Part shown: in pieces, positions 1 through 5,639 of the stretch | How the letters are laid out: each line of letters begins with the position of its first letter | How positions within the stretch are numbered: position 1 is the stretch's first letter | Assembly (NCBI GenBank): GCA_902475825.1 | Contig: CABSBA010000104.1 | Location: 1 to 5,850, forward strand | Direction of reading: 5' to 3' | Length of the DNA stretch: 5,850 nucleotides | Source: an uncultured Collinsella sp. | Lineage (GTDB): Bacteria; Actinomycetota; Coriobacteriia; Coriobacteriales; Coriobacteriaceae | Translations under genes and position numbers: made by a program | Notes under the pieces: model-generated | Database searches by the model: none | The model's input: only the letters and a program-made list of their open reading frames with translations | What the model was told of the DNA's origin: nothing

Positions 1-1
1 G

Positions 2-424
2 GAGACGGCCACCGCAATCATGGTCGTAGCAAAACGTTCTCAAGGAGGGCTTGGATACGCCAAGGTCGAGCTCAACCATCGGGTCGATGTTCCCAGCGAG
101 TTCAAATATCTCGCTAAGTCCGGGTATTTCGAGATTGACGTATATGCGCCTGCGAGCGGTACGGGGATTGAATACAACGGCTCGGACCATCTTGATAAAC
201 AGCGCAGCGCGTCGGATGCGGAGCGTATGACCGTGCTGAGCGCGCTGGGCTTTAGAATGATCGTCCTCACCGGGACTCAGTTTGCCCATCAGCTGCAATT
301 GCACCGGGCGATGAACGCCATCGCACTTGCGATGGGCCTTAAGTGCGACCGAAGCGAAGCGTTCCAGAAACGGCAGAACGATCTGCGAGAATTCGTGATT
401 CGGCACTGGGACGGCGGCCTTTAG
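2..424 (+). CDS. DUF559/Vsr-like PD-(D/E)XK nuclease-domain protein, 3' part (5' end outside window)
   Basis: The reading frame is open to the left edge. The first internal ATG (20) has no good ribosome binding site, so this is probably the C-terminal part of a longer protein. Counting from that ATG, the visible 134 residues contain a core resembling DUF559/Vsr-type restriction-endonuclease-like domains: an acidic residue on a strand (FEID, D40), then IEYNG (E51, N53), H57, a D-x-x-R pair (D66, R69), and GFRMIVLTGTQF, the usual strand after the helix. In this fold the Asp and Glu would bind metal. The third position is Asn rather than the more usual Lys, Asp or Gln, so activity is uncertain. 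From general knowledge, similar Coriobacteriia hypothetical proteins carry such a domain at their C-terminus, sometimes with AbiEi-like N-termini; that half cannot be seen here. The function is unknown; nucleic-acid cleavage is only an inference from the fold. The TAG stop is at 422-424. Confidence 0.6.
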   Translation, partial: ETATAIMVVAKRSQGGLGYAKVELNHRVDVPSEFKYLAKSGYFEIDVYAPASGTGIEYNGSDHLDKQRSASDAERMTVLSALGFRMIVLTGTQFAHQLQLHRAMNAIALAMGLKCDRSEAFQKRQNDLREFVIRHWDGGL

Positions 425-462
425 GGGCGTTCCGGCCTTTCTACGGGGCGCCATGGGCAGGC

Positions 463-546
463 AAACCATCACAACATTCGACGTTTTTCGCCAAAATCGG
501 GAAAAGCATCGAATGTTGTGATGGTTTGTGTGTTGAGGATGGGCTT
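463..546 (+). repeat. 65-base imperfect palindrome plus 19-base tail, copy A
   Basis: The palindrome spans 463-527. Its arms are perfect 19-base inverted repeats (AAACCATCACAACATTCGA and its complement) around a 27-base imperfectly paired centre (482-508). A 19-base tail, GTGTGTTGAGGATGGGCTT, follows at 528-546. The 65-base core is the exact reverse complement of the core at 4585-4649, while the tail has the same orientation in both copies. It lies 38 bases after the stop of the nuclease-like gene. It has no T-tract, so it is a dispersed repeat (REP- or MITE-like) rather than a typical terminator, although the stem could protect or attenuate transcripts. Confidence 0.9.
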
Positions 547-591
547 GGGAAGCCGGTCTTGCTCGCAAAGGCCTTTCGTGTCGTACGCATG

Positions 592-622
592 TCGACCCAT
601 TCTTCCCGTGCGGTACTATATT
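592..622 (+). promoter_or_regulatory. Possible promoter of the moaA operon
   Basis: A -35-like TCGACC (592-597, 4 of 6 to TTGACA) lies 16 bases before TACTAT (614-619). An overlapping TATATT at 617-622 matches the -10 consensus better, but with a 19-base spacer. Transcription would start near 626-630 and give a leader of about 30 bases. The match is only moderate, and consensus motifs are weak evidence in GC-rich actinobacteria. Confidence 0.3.
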
Positions 623-645
623 CCCCGAAGAATAAAGGCCAGCGC

Positions 646-654
646 GAGGGGAGG
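646..654 (+). promoter_or_regulatory. Ribosome binding site fixing the GTG start of moaA
   Basis: GAGGGGAGG ends five bases before the GTG at 660. It is the only strong purine-rich site here and favours this GTG over the in-frame GTG at 672. Confidence 0.75.
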
Positions 655-659
655 GCTGC

Positions 660-1715
660 GTGGACGGGCTCGTGCAACATGACGGCTTTGGCCGCGATAT
701 CAACTACCTGCGCATTGCCGTTACCGACAAGTGCAATTTCCGCTGCATCTATTGCATGCCGGCCGATGGCGTGGCACCCCGCGCGCACGACGAGCTGCTC
801 AGCGCCGAGGAAATCGCCCGCTTTGTGCGCCTGGTGGCGGGGGAGGGCATTCGCCGCGTGCGTCTGACGGGCGGCGAGCCGCTGGTCAGCCGCCGTATCA
901 TTCCGCTTATTCGTGACATCCGCGCGATCCCGCAGATCGAGGACATCTCGCTTACCACCAACGGAGCCCTGCTGCCCAAGCTGGCGCCGCAGCTCAAAGA
1001 TGCCGGGCTTAACCGCGTCAACATTTCGCTCGATACACTCGACCCTACGCTGTTTGGAAAGATCACGCGTCTGGGTCGGCTCGAGCAGACCATGGCTGGC
1101 ATCGACGCGGCACTGGTTTGGGGCTTTGAGCCCGTTAAGGTCAACTGCGTTGTGGTGCGCCGGCTCAACCAGGATGTGGAGGCCCTTGCGCAGCTCACGC
1201 TCGACCGTCCCATTCACCTGCGCTTTATCGAATACATGCCCATCGGCGACGAGTGCACGAGCTCGCATTGCGCTGTGGACCCGCATGCGCCCGCGCTCAA
1301 TCCCGAGCTGTGGGACGCGAGTGACACCGTTCCGAGCGACGAGCTGCGGGCGCGCATCAATGCCGGGGCCACCGCGGCGGGACTGGGTGAGCTCGAGCCG
1401 CTCGACATCAACGACGCTCCTGCCGGCGCGGGCCCTGCGCGCTATTGGCACTTTCCGGGTGCGGCGGGAACGGTCGGCTTCATCAGCGCCATGTCCAATC
1501 ATTTTTGCGCGAATTGCAACCGTCTGCGCCTGACGGCCGATGGCAACGTGCGCCCGTGCCTGTTCAGCGATGCCGAGTATTCGGTGCGTGAGGCGCTGCG
1601 CCGTGGTGATGATATGCAGGTACTTTCGATTTGGCGCGATGCCGTGGCCCACAAACCGCAGGAACACGCGATAATTGAGGGCACGCAACGATTTATGTCC
1701 CAAATCGGAGGATGA
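660..1715 (+). CDS. moaA: GTP 3',8-cyclase MoaA (radical SAM, molybdenum cofactor biosynthesis)
   Basis: MoaA is the cytosolic radical-SAM enzyme that rearranges GTP to 3',8-cyclo-7,8-dihydro-GTP, the first step of molybdopterin synthesis. The 351-residue product begins in family style (FGRDINYLRIAVTDKCNFRC). The N-terminal [4Fe-4S] cluster motif CxxxCxxC is C25, C29 and C32. The SAM-contacting GGEP motif is at residues 71-74. The second, GTP-binding cluster uses C283, C286 and C300 in the expected CxxCx13C spacing, within FCANCNRLRL. The protein ends in Gly-Gly (350-351), the C-terminal double glycine known to matter for catalysis in this family. It is slightly longer than the usual 320-340 residues, probably because of a longer stretch around residues 196-225. 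The GTG start is supported by its ribosome binding site. It is followed after four bases by moaC-mobB, whose MoaC half uses its product, so the two are almost certainly co-transcribed. Confidence 0.97.
   Translation: MDGLVQHDGFGRDINYLRIAVTDKCNFRCIYCMPADGVAPRAHDELLSAEEIARFVRLVAGEGIRRVRLTGGEPLVSRRIIPLIRDIRAIPQIEDISLTTNGALLPKLAPQLKDAGLNRVNISLDTLDPTLFGKITRLGRLEQTMAGIDAALVWGFEPVKVNCVVVRRLNQDVEALAQLTLDRPIHLRFIEYMPIGDECTSSHCAVDPHAPALNPELWDASDTVPSDELRARINAGATAAGLGELEPLDINDAPAGAGPARYWHFPGAAGTVGFISAMSNHFCANCNRLRLTADGNVRPCLFSDAEYSVREALRRGDDMQVLSIWRDAVAHKPQEHAIIEGTQRFMSQIGG
1707..1711 (+). promoter_or_regulatory. Ribosome binding site fixing the ATG start of moaC-mobB
   Basis: GGAGG lies inside the last codons of moaA and ends eight bases before the ATG at 1720. 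It rules against the in-frame TTG at 1675, which would add 15 unrelated residues overlapping moaA. Confidence 0.8.
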
Positions 1716-1719
1716 TCAT

Positions 1720-3021
1720 ATGGCCAAGAGCAGGTACGCCGATGCCACCAAGGCCGCTCGCAGGGCCGCGATGTCTGCCCACAAAGTCACGGCTGCGGCG
1801 AATGCTGGCAACGCCGACGCGTCCGCGCAGCCGTCTGCCAGCGCTGTCGCCGAGCCCGCCCGCGACGCCCGTCGCGACGAGCTGACGCACGTGGACGCCA
1901 AGGGCGAGGTGCGCATGGTCGACGTGTCCGACAAGGCCGAGACCCATCGTATCGCCATCGCCGAGGGCACCATTCTCATGCATCCCGAGACGCAGGCCAT
2001 GGTACTGCAGGACCGCGCCAGAAAGGGCGACGTGCTCGCCTGCGCGCGCGTGGCGGGCATCATGGCCATCAAGCGCACGAGCGACATCATCCCCATGTGC
2101 CATCCGTTGCTCATTACCAAGAGCAAGTGCGACATTGCGCCCATCGCTCCGGCGGGGACGCCGGCCGAGGACGTGCCCGAGGGCTGGGCGCCGTCGCGCG
2201 CGGACGGGCAGGTTGGCTTTCACGTACTGGTTACGGCGGGCGTGACGGGCAAGACGGGTATTGAGATGGAGGCCCTGACTGGAGCGAGTGCCGCGTGTCT
2301 GACCATCTATGACATGTGCAAGGCCGTCGATCGCGGCATGGAGATCGTCGACGTGCGCCTGCTGCACAAGGAGGGCGGCCGCTCGGGCGTGTGGGATCGC
2401 GCCGAGCGCCAGGTTGCTGCTGTTGAGGCCGTGGGGGCCGCGGACAACGCGCCCGCGGGCGCACCCGTCGCCGTCGCGCCCACAGTTCCGGCCCCGGCCG
2501 TCCCTGCGATCGCGTTTATCGGCTACCAAAACTCGGGCAAGACCACGCTCGTCGAGAAGGTCATTGCCGAGCTCACCCGCCGCGGCCTGCGCGTGGGTTC
2601 ACTCAAGCATCACGGACATCACGGCTTTGATATCGATGTGCCCGCTAAGGACACCTGGCGCCATCACCAGGCCGGCTCCAAGCACGTGGGGCTCATCTGC
2701 GCCACGCGCTGGGCGGAGTACGCCGACACGCGCGAGGAGGACGAGATGTCCGCGCGCGAGCTGCTGTCGCGCTACAACGATGTCGACGTGGTGATCATCG
2801 AGGGCTACAAGACCGAGGGCTTCGACAACATCGTGGTCGCGCGCTCCGGTGTCGACCGTCTGCGCGGCAAGAGCTCGCTCGACCTGGTCGACGGTCACAC
2901 GCTGGCCCTTGCCTGCAACGAGGCCCTGGCGCGTCAGGCCTTCGATGCAGGCTTTGCGACCCGAGCCATCAACATCAACGACGCCCGAGCCATCTGCGAC
3001 CTGATCCAAGACCACCTTTAA
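1720..3021 (+). CDS. moaC-mobB: Fused MoaC-MobB: cyclic pyranopterin monophosphate synthase plus MobB-type GTP-binding domain
   Basis: The 433-residue protein has two recognisable domains. Residues 1-54 are an Ala-rich, basic, probably disordered extension. Residues 55-227 are MoaC, which converts MoaA's product to cyclic pyranopterin monophosphate: GEVRMVDVSDKAET, KGDVLACARVAGIMAIKRT, the CHP motif (C127-P129), KTGIEMEALTGAS, and IYDMCK with the catalytic-type Asp198 and Lys201, ending in EGGRSGVWDR. About 20 extra residues sit before GQVGFHV. An Ala/Pro/Val-rich linker (about 228-263) joins MobB. MobB has a Walker A P-loop, GYQNSGKTT (G268, G273, K274, T275), then LKHHGH, KDTWRHHQAGS and DVVIIEGYK (E361), all typical of the GTP-binding partner of MobA in making the guanine dinucleotide cofactor. 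Both halves look intact. The fusion joins step 1 chemistry to the last step. The GGAGG before 1720 decides the start. Confidence 0.93.
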   Translation: MAKSRYADATKAARRAAMSAHKVTAAANAGNADASAQPSASAVAEPARDARRDELTHVDAKGEVRMVDVSDKAETHRIAIAEGTILMHPETQAMVLQDRARKGDVLACARVAGIMAIKRTSDIIPMCHPLLITKSKCDIAPIAPAGTPAEDVPEGWAPSRADGQVGFHVLVTAGVTGKTGIEMEALTGASAACLTIYDMCKAVDRGMEIVDVRLLHKEGGRSGVWDRAERQVAAVEAVGAADNAPAGAPVAVAPTVPAPAVPAIAFIGYQNSGKTTLVEKVIAELTRRGLRVGSLKHHGHHGFDIDVPAKDTWRHHQAGSKHVGLICATRWAEYADTREEDEMSARELLSRYNDVDVVIIEGYKTEGFDNIVVARSGVDRLRGKSSLDLVDGHTLALACNEALARQAFDAGFATRAININDARAICDLIQDHL

Positions 3022-3033
3022 GGCTTGACGCTG

Positions 3034-3064
3034 AACCTGCCAAAAAGGGACAGGTTAATTTGGC
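3034..3064 (+). repeat. Interleaved inverted repeats after moaC-mobB
   Basis: AACCTG (3034-3039) pairs with CAGGTT (3051-3056), and GCCAAA (3039-3044) pairs with TTTGGC (3059-3064). The two stems interleave and share G3039, so they are alternative folds or a small pseudoknot. The stretch includes GGGACAGG (3047-3054), the core also seen in the hairpin loop at 3102-3109. A near-perfect direct repeat (TTGACGCT-n-AACC at 3025-3037 and 3071-3083) brackets it. It could be a weak terminator or a degraded mobile repeat. Confidence 0.45.
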
Positions 3065-3088
3065 TCACTTTTGACGCTCAACCATCAC

Positions 3089-3128
3089 AACCACCACAAA
3101 GGGGACAGGCACCTTTGTGGTGGTTTTT
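3089..3128 (+). terminator. Rho-independent terminator / repeat hairpin, copy 1
   Basis: A perfect 14-base-pair stem (AACCACCACAAAGG with CCTTTGTGGTGGTT) encloses a nine-base loop, GGACAGGCA, and runs into five T residues (3124-3128). It lies 67 bases after the moaC-mobB stop and would end the molybdopterin operon. The sequence is nearly identical to 4682-4718 and related to 5640-5676, so it is also a dispersed repeat. The 12 bases AACCATCACAAC at 3080-3091, overlapping its left end, match the outer arm of the 65-base palindromes. Confidence 0.85.
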
Positions 3129-3131
3129 GCT

Positions 3132-3168
3132 TTGGTAGATGTGTGGGACATGCCTTACAATCTACCAA
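3132..3168 (+). promoter_or_regulatory. Dyad spanning a candidate promoter upstream of the MFS gene
   Basis: TTGGTAGAT (3132-3140) and ATCTACCAA (3160-3168) form a perfect nine-base inverted repeat separated by 19 bases. The left arm contains a -35-like TTGGTA (3132-3137). TACAAT (3156-3161, 5 of 6 to the -10 consensus) overlaps the right arm after an 18-base spacer. A dimeric regulator bound here would control transcription. The leader to the MFS start would be about 130 bases. An RNA hairpin with a 19-base loop is the alternative reading. Confidence 0.4.
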
Positions 3169-3255
3169 GTAGTTCATGACGGGCGAAAAACGGAGAGAAG
3201 GGGCTTGATGCGTCCTTAATGTTTCGTGCGGATAGATTGATTTGACAGACGGTGG

Positions 3256-3278
3256 CGAATGCCCGCCGCCCGCATTCG
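3256..3278 (+). repeat. Small GC-rich inverted repeat in the MFS leader
   Basis: CGAATGC (3256-3262) and GCATTCG (3272-3278) form a perfect seven-base stem with a nine-base C-rich loop, ending nine bases before the ribosome binding site of the MFS gene. In RNA it could affect translation. The in-frame ATG at 3259 falls inside it, which is another reason not to use that start. Confidence 0.4.
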
Positions 3279-3286
3279 TAAGAAAC

Positions 3287-3292
3287 AAGGAG
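3287..3292 (+). promoter_or_regulatory. Ribosome binding site fixing the MFS start
   Basis: AAGGAG ends five bases before the ATG at 3298. The alternative in-frame ATG at 3259 has no such site and would add a basic 13-residue stretch not typical of a transporter N-terminus. Confidence 0.75.
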
Positions 3293-3297
3293 TCTCC

Positions 3298-4584
3298 ATG
3301 CTCGCATCTCTTCTCTCAAAGCCTCAATCATCGCTGTCCGTGCAGGCTAAGCGCCTGGTGGCGATGCGCTTTCTCATCTACACCGGTTTTCAGACCAGCT
3401 ACTTTATCGGCGTCATCGGAACGCTCACCTATGCAGACGATGCCTCGGTCGTGGCGACATCGCTGGCCGTCCTTTTTATGAACGTATTCGTGATCTTGGG
3501 ATCCTTTGCGGGCGGCGCGGCGCTCGACGCTTGGGGCCCGCGCCGTCATTTCTTGCTGAGCATCGTGGGCGCGCTGGCAACTGGCGCGGCAATCATCGCG
3601 TTTGGTAGCGCGACCGGCGTCGTCCTGCTCGGCGCGGTGTTTCTGGGCTTTGTGATGGGATTCGCCCAGCCCATTGCCACGTCCTATCCGGCCTACCTCA
3701 CCGATGATCCCGTCGAGCTCAAAGACATCAACTCCGCCATCGCCATGTTCTCAAACGTGAGTATTATCGTCGGACCCACGTTGGGTGGCTTTCTCGCGGC
3801 GGCTGCGTCGTCGCGCGCGGTGTTTGTGCTCATGATGCTCTTTACCGTGCTGGCGCTCGTCGCCGGTTGGGGCCTTAGGCCAAGTGCGGGTCAGGCCGCC
3901 GCGCACGAAGACAAAACCGCGATTGGTGACATCACATCGGACAAGGCCAGCCAATGCTCCGACCCCAACACGTCCTCCCGTGTCACCTTCGCGACAAGCA
4001 TCAAGACGGTCTTTACCAACAGCGTTCTCGCCCTGCTGTTCTGCATTATTTTCCTTTCGAACTTTGGCTATGGCGCCTTCGACCCGCTGGAGTCGTTCTT
4101 CTACCGCGATGTTCTGCATGTCGGTGTTGAGTGGATGGGCTGGCTCTCGTCGGCCAGCGGTGTGGGCGCGGTGCTGGGCGCCGTCCTCGCGCTCCGCTTG
4201 CCACCGCACCTGGTCAACCTTAAAACGCTGCTCGTAGCGCTCATGTCCGTGGGCCTGGGAAGCCTGCTCTACGTGGGAACGCCGTACGTAGGCGTAGCTC
4301 TTGTCGGCCAGATTGCCCTAGGCGTGGCCTGGGGCGTCGTCAACCCGCTCCACAACACGATCGTGCAAACGACGGCCCCGCTCGAGCAACTCGGTCGCGT
4401 CAACTCGGTCATGGGTTTTGGCAACATGTTCGCCGGCGTGGCGCCGCTGGCGATTGCCCCGTGGCTGGCGGCGACGTTTGGCGTGCAGCAGACGCTCGTA
4501 GGGGCGGGCATGGTCGTGACGGCGGTTCCCGCGGCGTTGCTGCTGTTTGGCCGCCGGCATTTTGATCGTGCCGCGAGGCGGTAA
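3298..4584 (+). CDS. Major facilitator superfamily transporter (12 TM, probable efflux pump)
   Basis: The 428-residue integral membrane protein has about twelve hydrophobic segments in the 6+6 MFS layout: roughly 22-42, 52-74, 84-103, 106-125, 146-170, 174-193, then a polar cytoplasmic loop (194-240), and 243-262, 277-299, 306-326, 329-352, 371-395, 399-417. Between segments 2 and 3 is a motif A-like GGAALDAWGPRR (Asp77, Gly80, Arg82, Arg83), the loop that gates MFS carriers. Segment 5 has GPTLGG (159-164), resembling the motif C region of antiporters. GRVNSVMGFG before segment 11 is a common feature of the EntS/MFS_3-like drug and siderophore exporters. The overall look is of a proton-driven exporter, but the substrate cannot be told from sequence. 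The gene stands alone between terminator-like hairpins. The 65-base palindrome starts on the base after its TAA stop. Confidence 0.88.
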   Translation: MLASLLSKPQSSLSVQAKRLVAMRFLIYTGFQTSYFIGVIGTLTYADDASVVATSLAVLFMNVFVILGSFAGGAALDAWGPRRHFLLSIVGALATGAAIIAFGSATGVVLLGAVFLGFVMGFAQPIATSYPAYLTDDPVELKDINSAIAMFSNVSIIVGPTLGGFLAAAASSRAVFVLMMLFTVLALVAGWGLRPSAGQAAAHEDKTAIGDITSDKASQCSDPNTSSRVTFATSIKTVFTNSVLALLFCIIFLSNFGYGAFDPLESFFYRDVLHVGVEWMGWLSSASGVGAVLGAVLALRLPPHLVNLKTLLVALMSVGLGSLLYVGTPYVGVALVGQIALGVAWGVVNPLHNTIVQTTAPLEQLGRVNSVMGFGNMFAGVAPLAIAPWLAATFGVQQTLVGAGMVVTAVPAALLLFGRRHFDRAARR

Positions 4585-4668
4585 AAACCATCACAACATT
4601 CGATGCTTTTCCCGATTTTGGCGAAAAACGTCGAATGTTGTGATGGTTTGTGTGTTGAGGATGGGCTT
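4585..4668 (+). repeat. 65-base imperfect palindrome plus 19-base tail, copy B (core inverted relative to copy A)
   Basis: The core (4585-4649) has the same perfect 19-base arms as copy A, but its 27-base centre (4604-4630) reads as the exact reverse complement of the centre at 482-508. The tail GTGTGTTGAGGATGGGCTT (4650-4668) is identical to copy A and in the same orientation. It abuts the stop codon of the MFS gene, and 13 bases after the tail comes the second hairpin terminator. Complete identity over the core suggests a recent spread or ongoing gene conversion. Confidence 0.9.
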
Positions 4669-4681
4669 CCTGCGAGTCCGG

Positions 4682-4718
4682 CCACCACAAAGGGGCCAGG
4701 CACCTTTGTGGTGGTTTT
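4682..4718 (+). terminator. Rho-independent terminator / repeat hairpin, copy 2
   Basis: CCACCACAAAGG (4682-4693) pairs perfectly with CCTTTGTGGTGG (4703-4714) around the loop GGCCAGGCA, followed by TTTT. It differs from copy 1 by one loop base (A to C) and by losing the outermost pairs. It would end transcription of the MFS gene. The stem is nearly symmetrical, but only the + strand has the T-tract. Confidence 0.8.
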
Positions 4719-4721
4719 GCG

Positions 4722-4753
4722 CCAAAGCGCCCCGTGTGCGCTTTGGTATACCA
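4722..4753 (+). promoter_or_regulatory. Hairpin and TGGTATACCA palindrome upstream of the HAD gene
   Basis: CCAAAGCGC (4722-4730) and GCGCTTTGG (4738-4746) form a perfect nine-base stem with a seven-base loop. It runs directly into the ten-base palindrome TGGTATACCA (4744-4753). TGGTATACC resembles an extended -10 element (TGnTATAAT), so a promoter with a leader of roughly 50 bases is possible; there is no clear -35. The same nine bases GCTTTGGTA follow terminator copy 1 at 3129-3137. Confidence 0.35.
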
Positions 4754-4807
4754 TGAACGCCACTTCCAGATACACCCCAAATCGCCGCACAACCCAGAAA
4801 GGCCCCC

Positions 4808-5629
4808 ATGGACACCACCTTCAGCCACATCAAAGCCGTGCTCTGCGATCTTGACGGAACGTTGCTCACGAGCCAGCACACGGTGTCCCCGCGCACCGTG
4901 GCGACGATCCGCGCCCTGCGCGAGCGCGGCGTGCTGTTTGGTCTGTGCACCGGGCGCGACGCCCAGGCGACCGAAGCCATGTTTGGGCTCTGGGGTATCG
5001 AAGGCTTGGTAGACGTGCTGGTGGGCTGCGGCGGCGCCGAGGTCATCGACCGTGCGCACGGCATCAACGAGCTGAGCTACCCGCTGCCAGGCGAGACTAT
5101 CGCGCGCATCTGCGAGCACATGGCAGGCCTGCCGGCAACGCCCGTTTGCCCTCGGGATGGCGTGCTCTATGTGCCCGAGAGCAATGCATGTGTCGAGCAC
5201 CTGTCGCGTGTCGACGGCGTGCCCTACAAGGTGGTCGACTTTGCCGAGTTTTTGCGCGAACCGCAGACTAAGGTGATGTTTACCATGGCGCCCGAGGCGA
5301 TGCCGCAGGTCATCGAGCGGGCGTCGACATTTGCCGATGACACCGTTAAAGCGGCGGCTCTGCAAACCACGCAGCGACTCTACGAATTCATGGATCCGCG
5401 CGTGTCCAAGACGCGCGGCCTTGTACGCGTGGCGGAGCTCAACGACATGGAGCTCCAGAACATCTGCGTGTTTGGCGATGCCGATAACGACACCTGCATG
5501 GTGGCCGACGCCGGCGTGGGCGTGGCTATGGCAAATGGCAGCGATGCCACTCGCTCCGCCGCCGATTTTGTAACCGCGAGCAACGACGAAGACGGCATTG
5601 CGATCTTTATCGAGGAACATCTGCTGTAG
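4808..5629 (+). CDS. Cof-type HAD-IIB family hydrolase (sugar-phosphate/nucleotide phosphatase-like)
   Basis: The 273-residue soluble protein has the full set of haloacid dehalogenase motifs. Motif I is CDLDGT with the nucleophile Asp14 and acid/base Asp16. Motif II is the Thr48 in LCTGRD. The motif III lysine is probably Lys201 in SKTRGLVRVAEL. Motif IV is FGDADND (Asp224, Asp228), which binds magnesium. The large cap between motifs II and III (about residues 80-195) and the length near 270 are typical of the Cof/YbiV-like IIB group, cytosolic phosphatases acting on small phosphorylated metabolites such as sugar phosphates, FMN or PLP. The exact substrate cannot be assigned. AGAAAGG at 4796-4802 lies five bases before the ATG and supports this start. 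Single gene, preceded by a terminator hairpin; no visible link to the molybdopterin genes. Confidence 0.92.
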   Translation: MDTTFSHIKAVLCDLDGTLLTSQHTVSPRTVATIRALRERGVLFGLCTGRDAQATEAMFGLWGIEGLVDVLVGCGGAEVIDRAHGINELSYPLPGETIARICEHMAGLPATPVCPRDGVLYVPESNACVEHLSRVDGVPYKVVDFAEFLREPQTKVMFTMAPEAMPQVIERASTFADDTVKAAALQTTQRLYEFMDPRVSKTRGLVRVAELNDMELQNICVFGDADNDTCMVADAGVGVAMANGSDATRSAADFVTASNDEDGIAIFIEEHLL

Positions 5630-5639
5630 TGCCAGGGAG

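Noticed and set aside
343..867. Plus-strand open frame overlapping the nuclease-like gene, repeat copy A and moaA
   Set aside because: It is out of frame with both genes, reads through the palindrome, and has no ribosome binding site or domain.
441..1703. Long minus-strand open frame of 420 codons opposite moaA
   Set aside because: It is the antisense shadow of a clear MoaA gene in GC-rich DNA, runs through the repeat, and shows no recognisable domain.
1693..2529. Minus-strand open frame of 278 codons opposite moaC
   Set aside because: Low-complexity His/Arg/Gly-rich translation typical of an antisense shadow of an Ala/Asp-rich gene.
3242..3270. TTGACA at 3242-3247 as a -35 box for the MFS gene
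   Set aside because: The positions 16-18 bases downstream are GC-only (CGCCGC region), so there is no matching -10 box.
463..4649. The two palindromes as a CRISPR array or transposon ends
   Set aside because: There are only two copies 4 kb apart with ordinary housekeeping genes between them, no spacers, no transposase and no visible target duplication.
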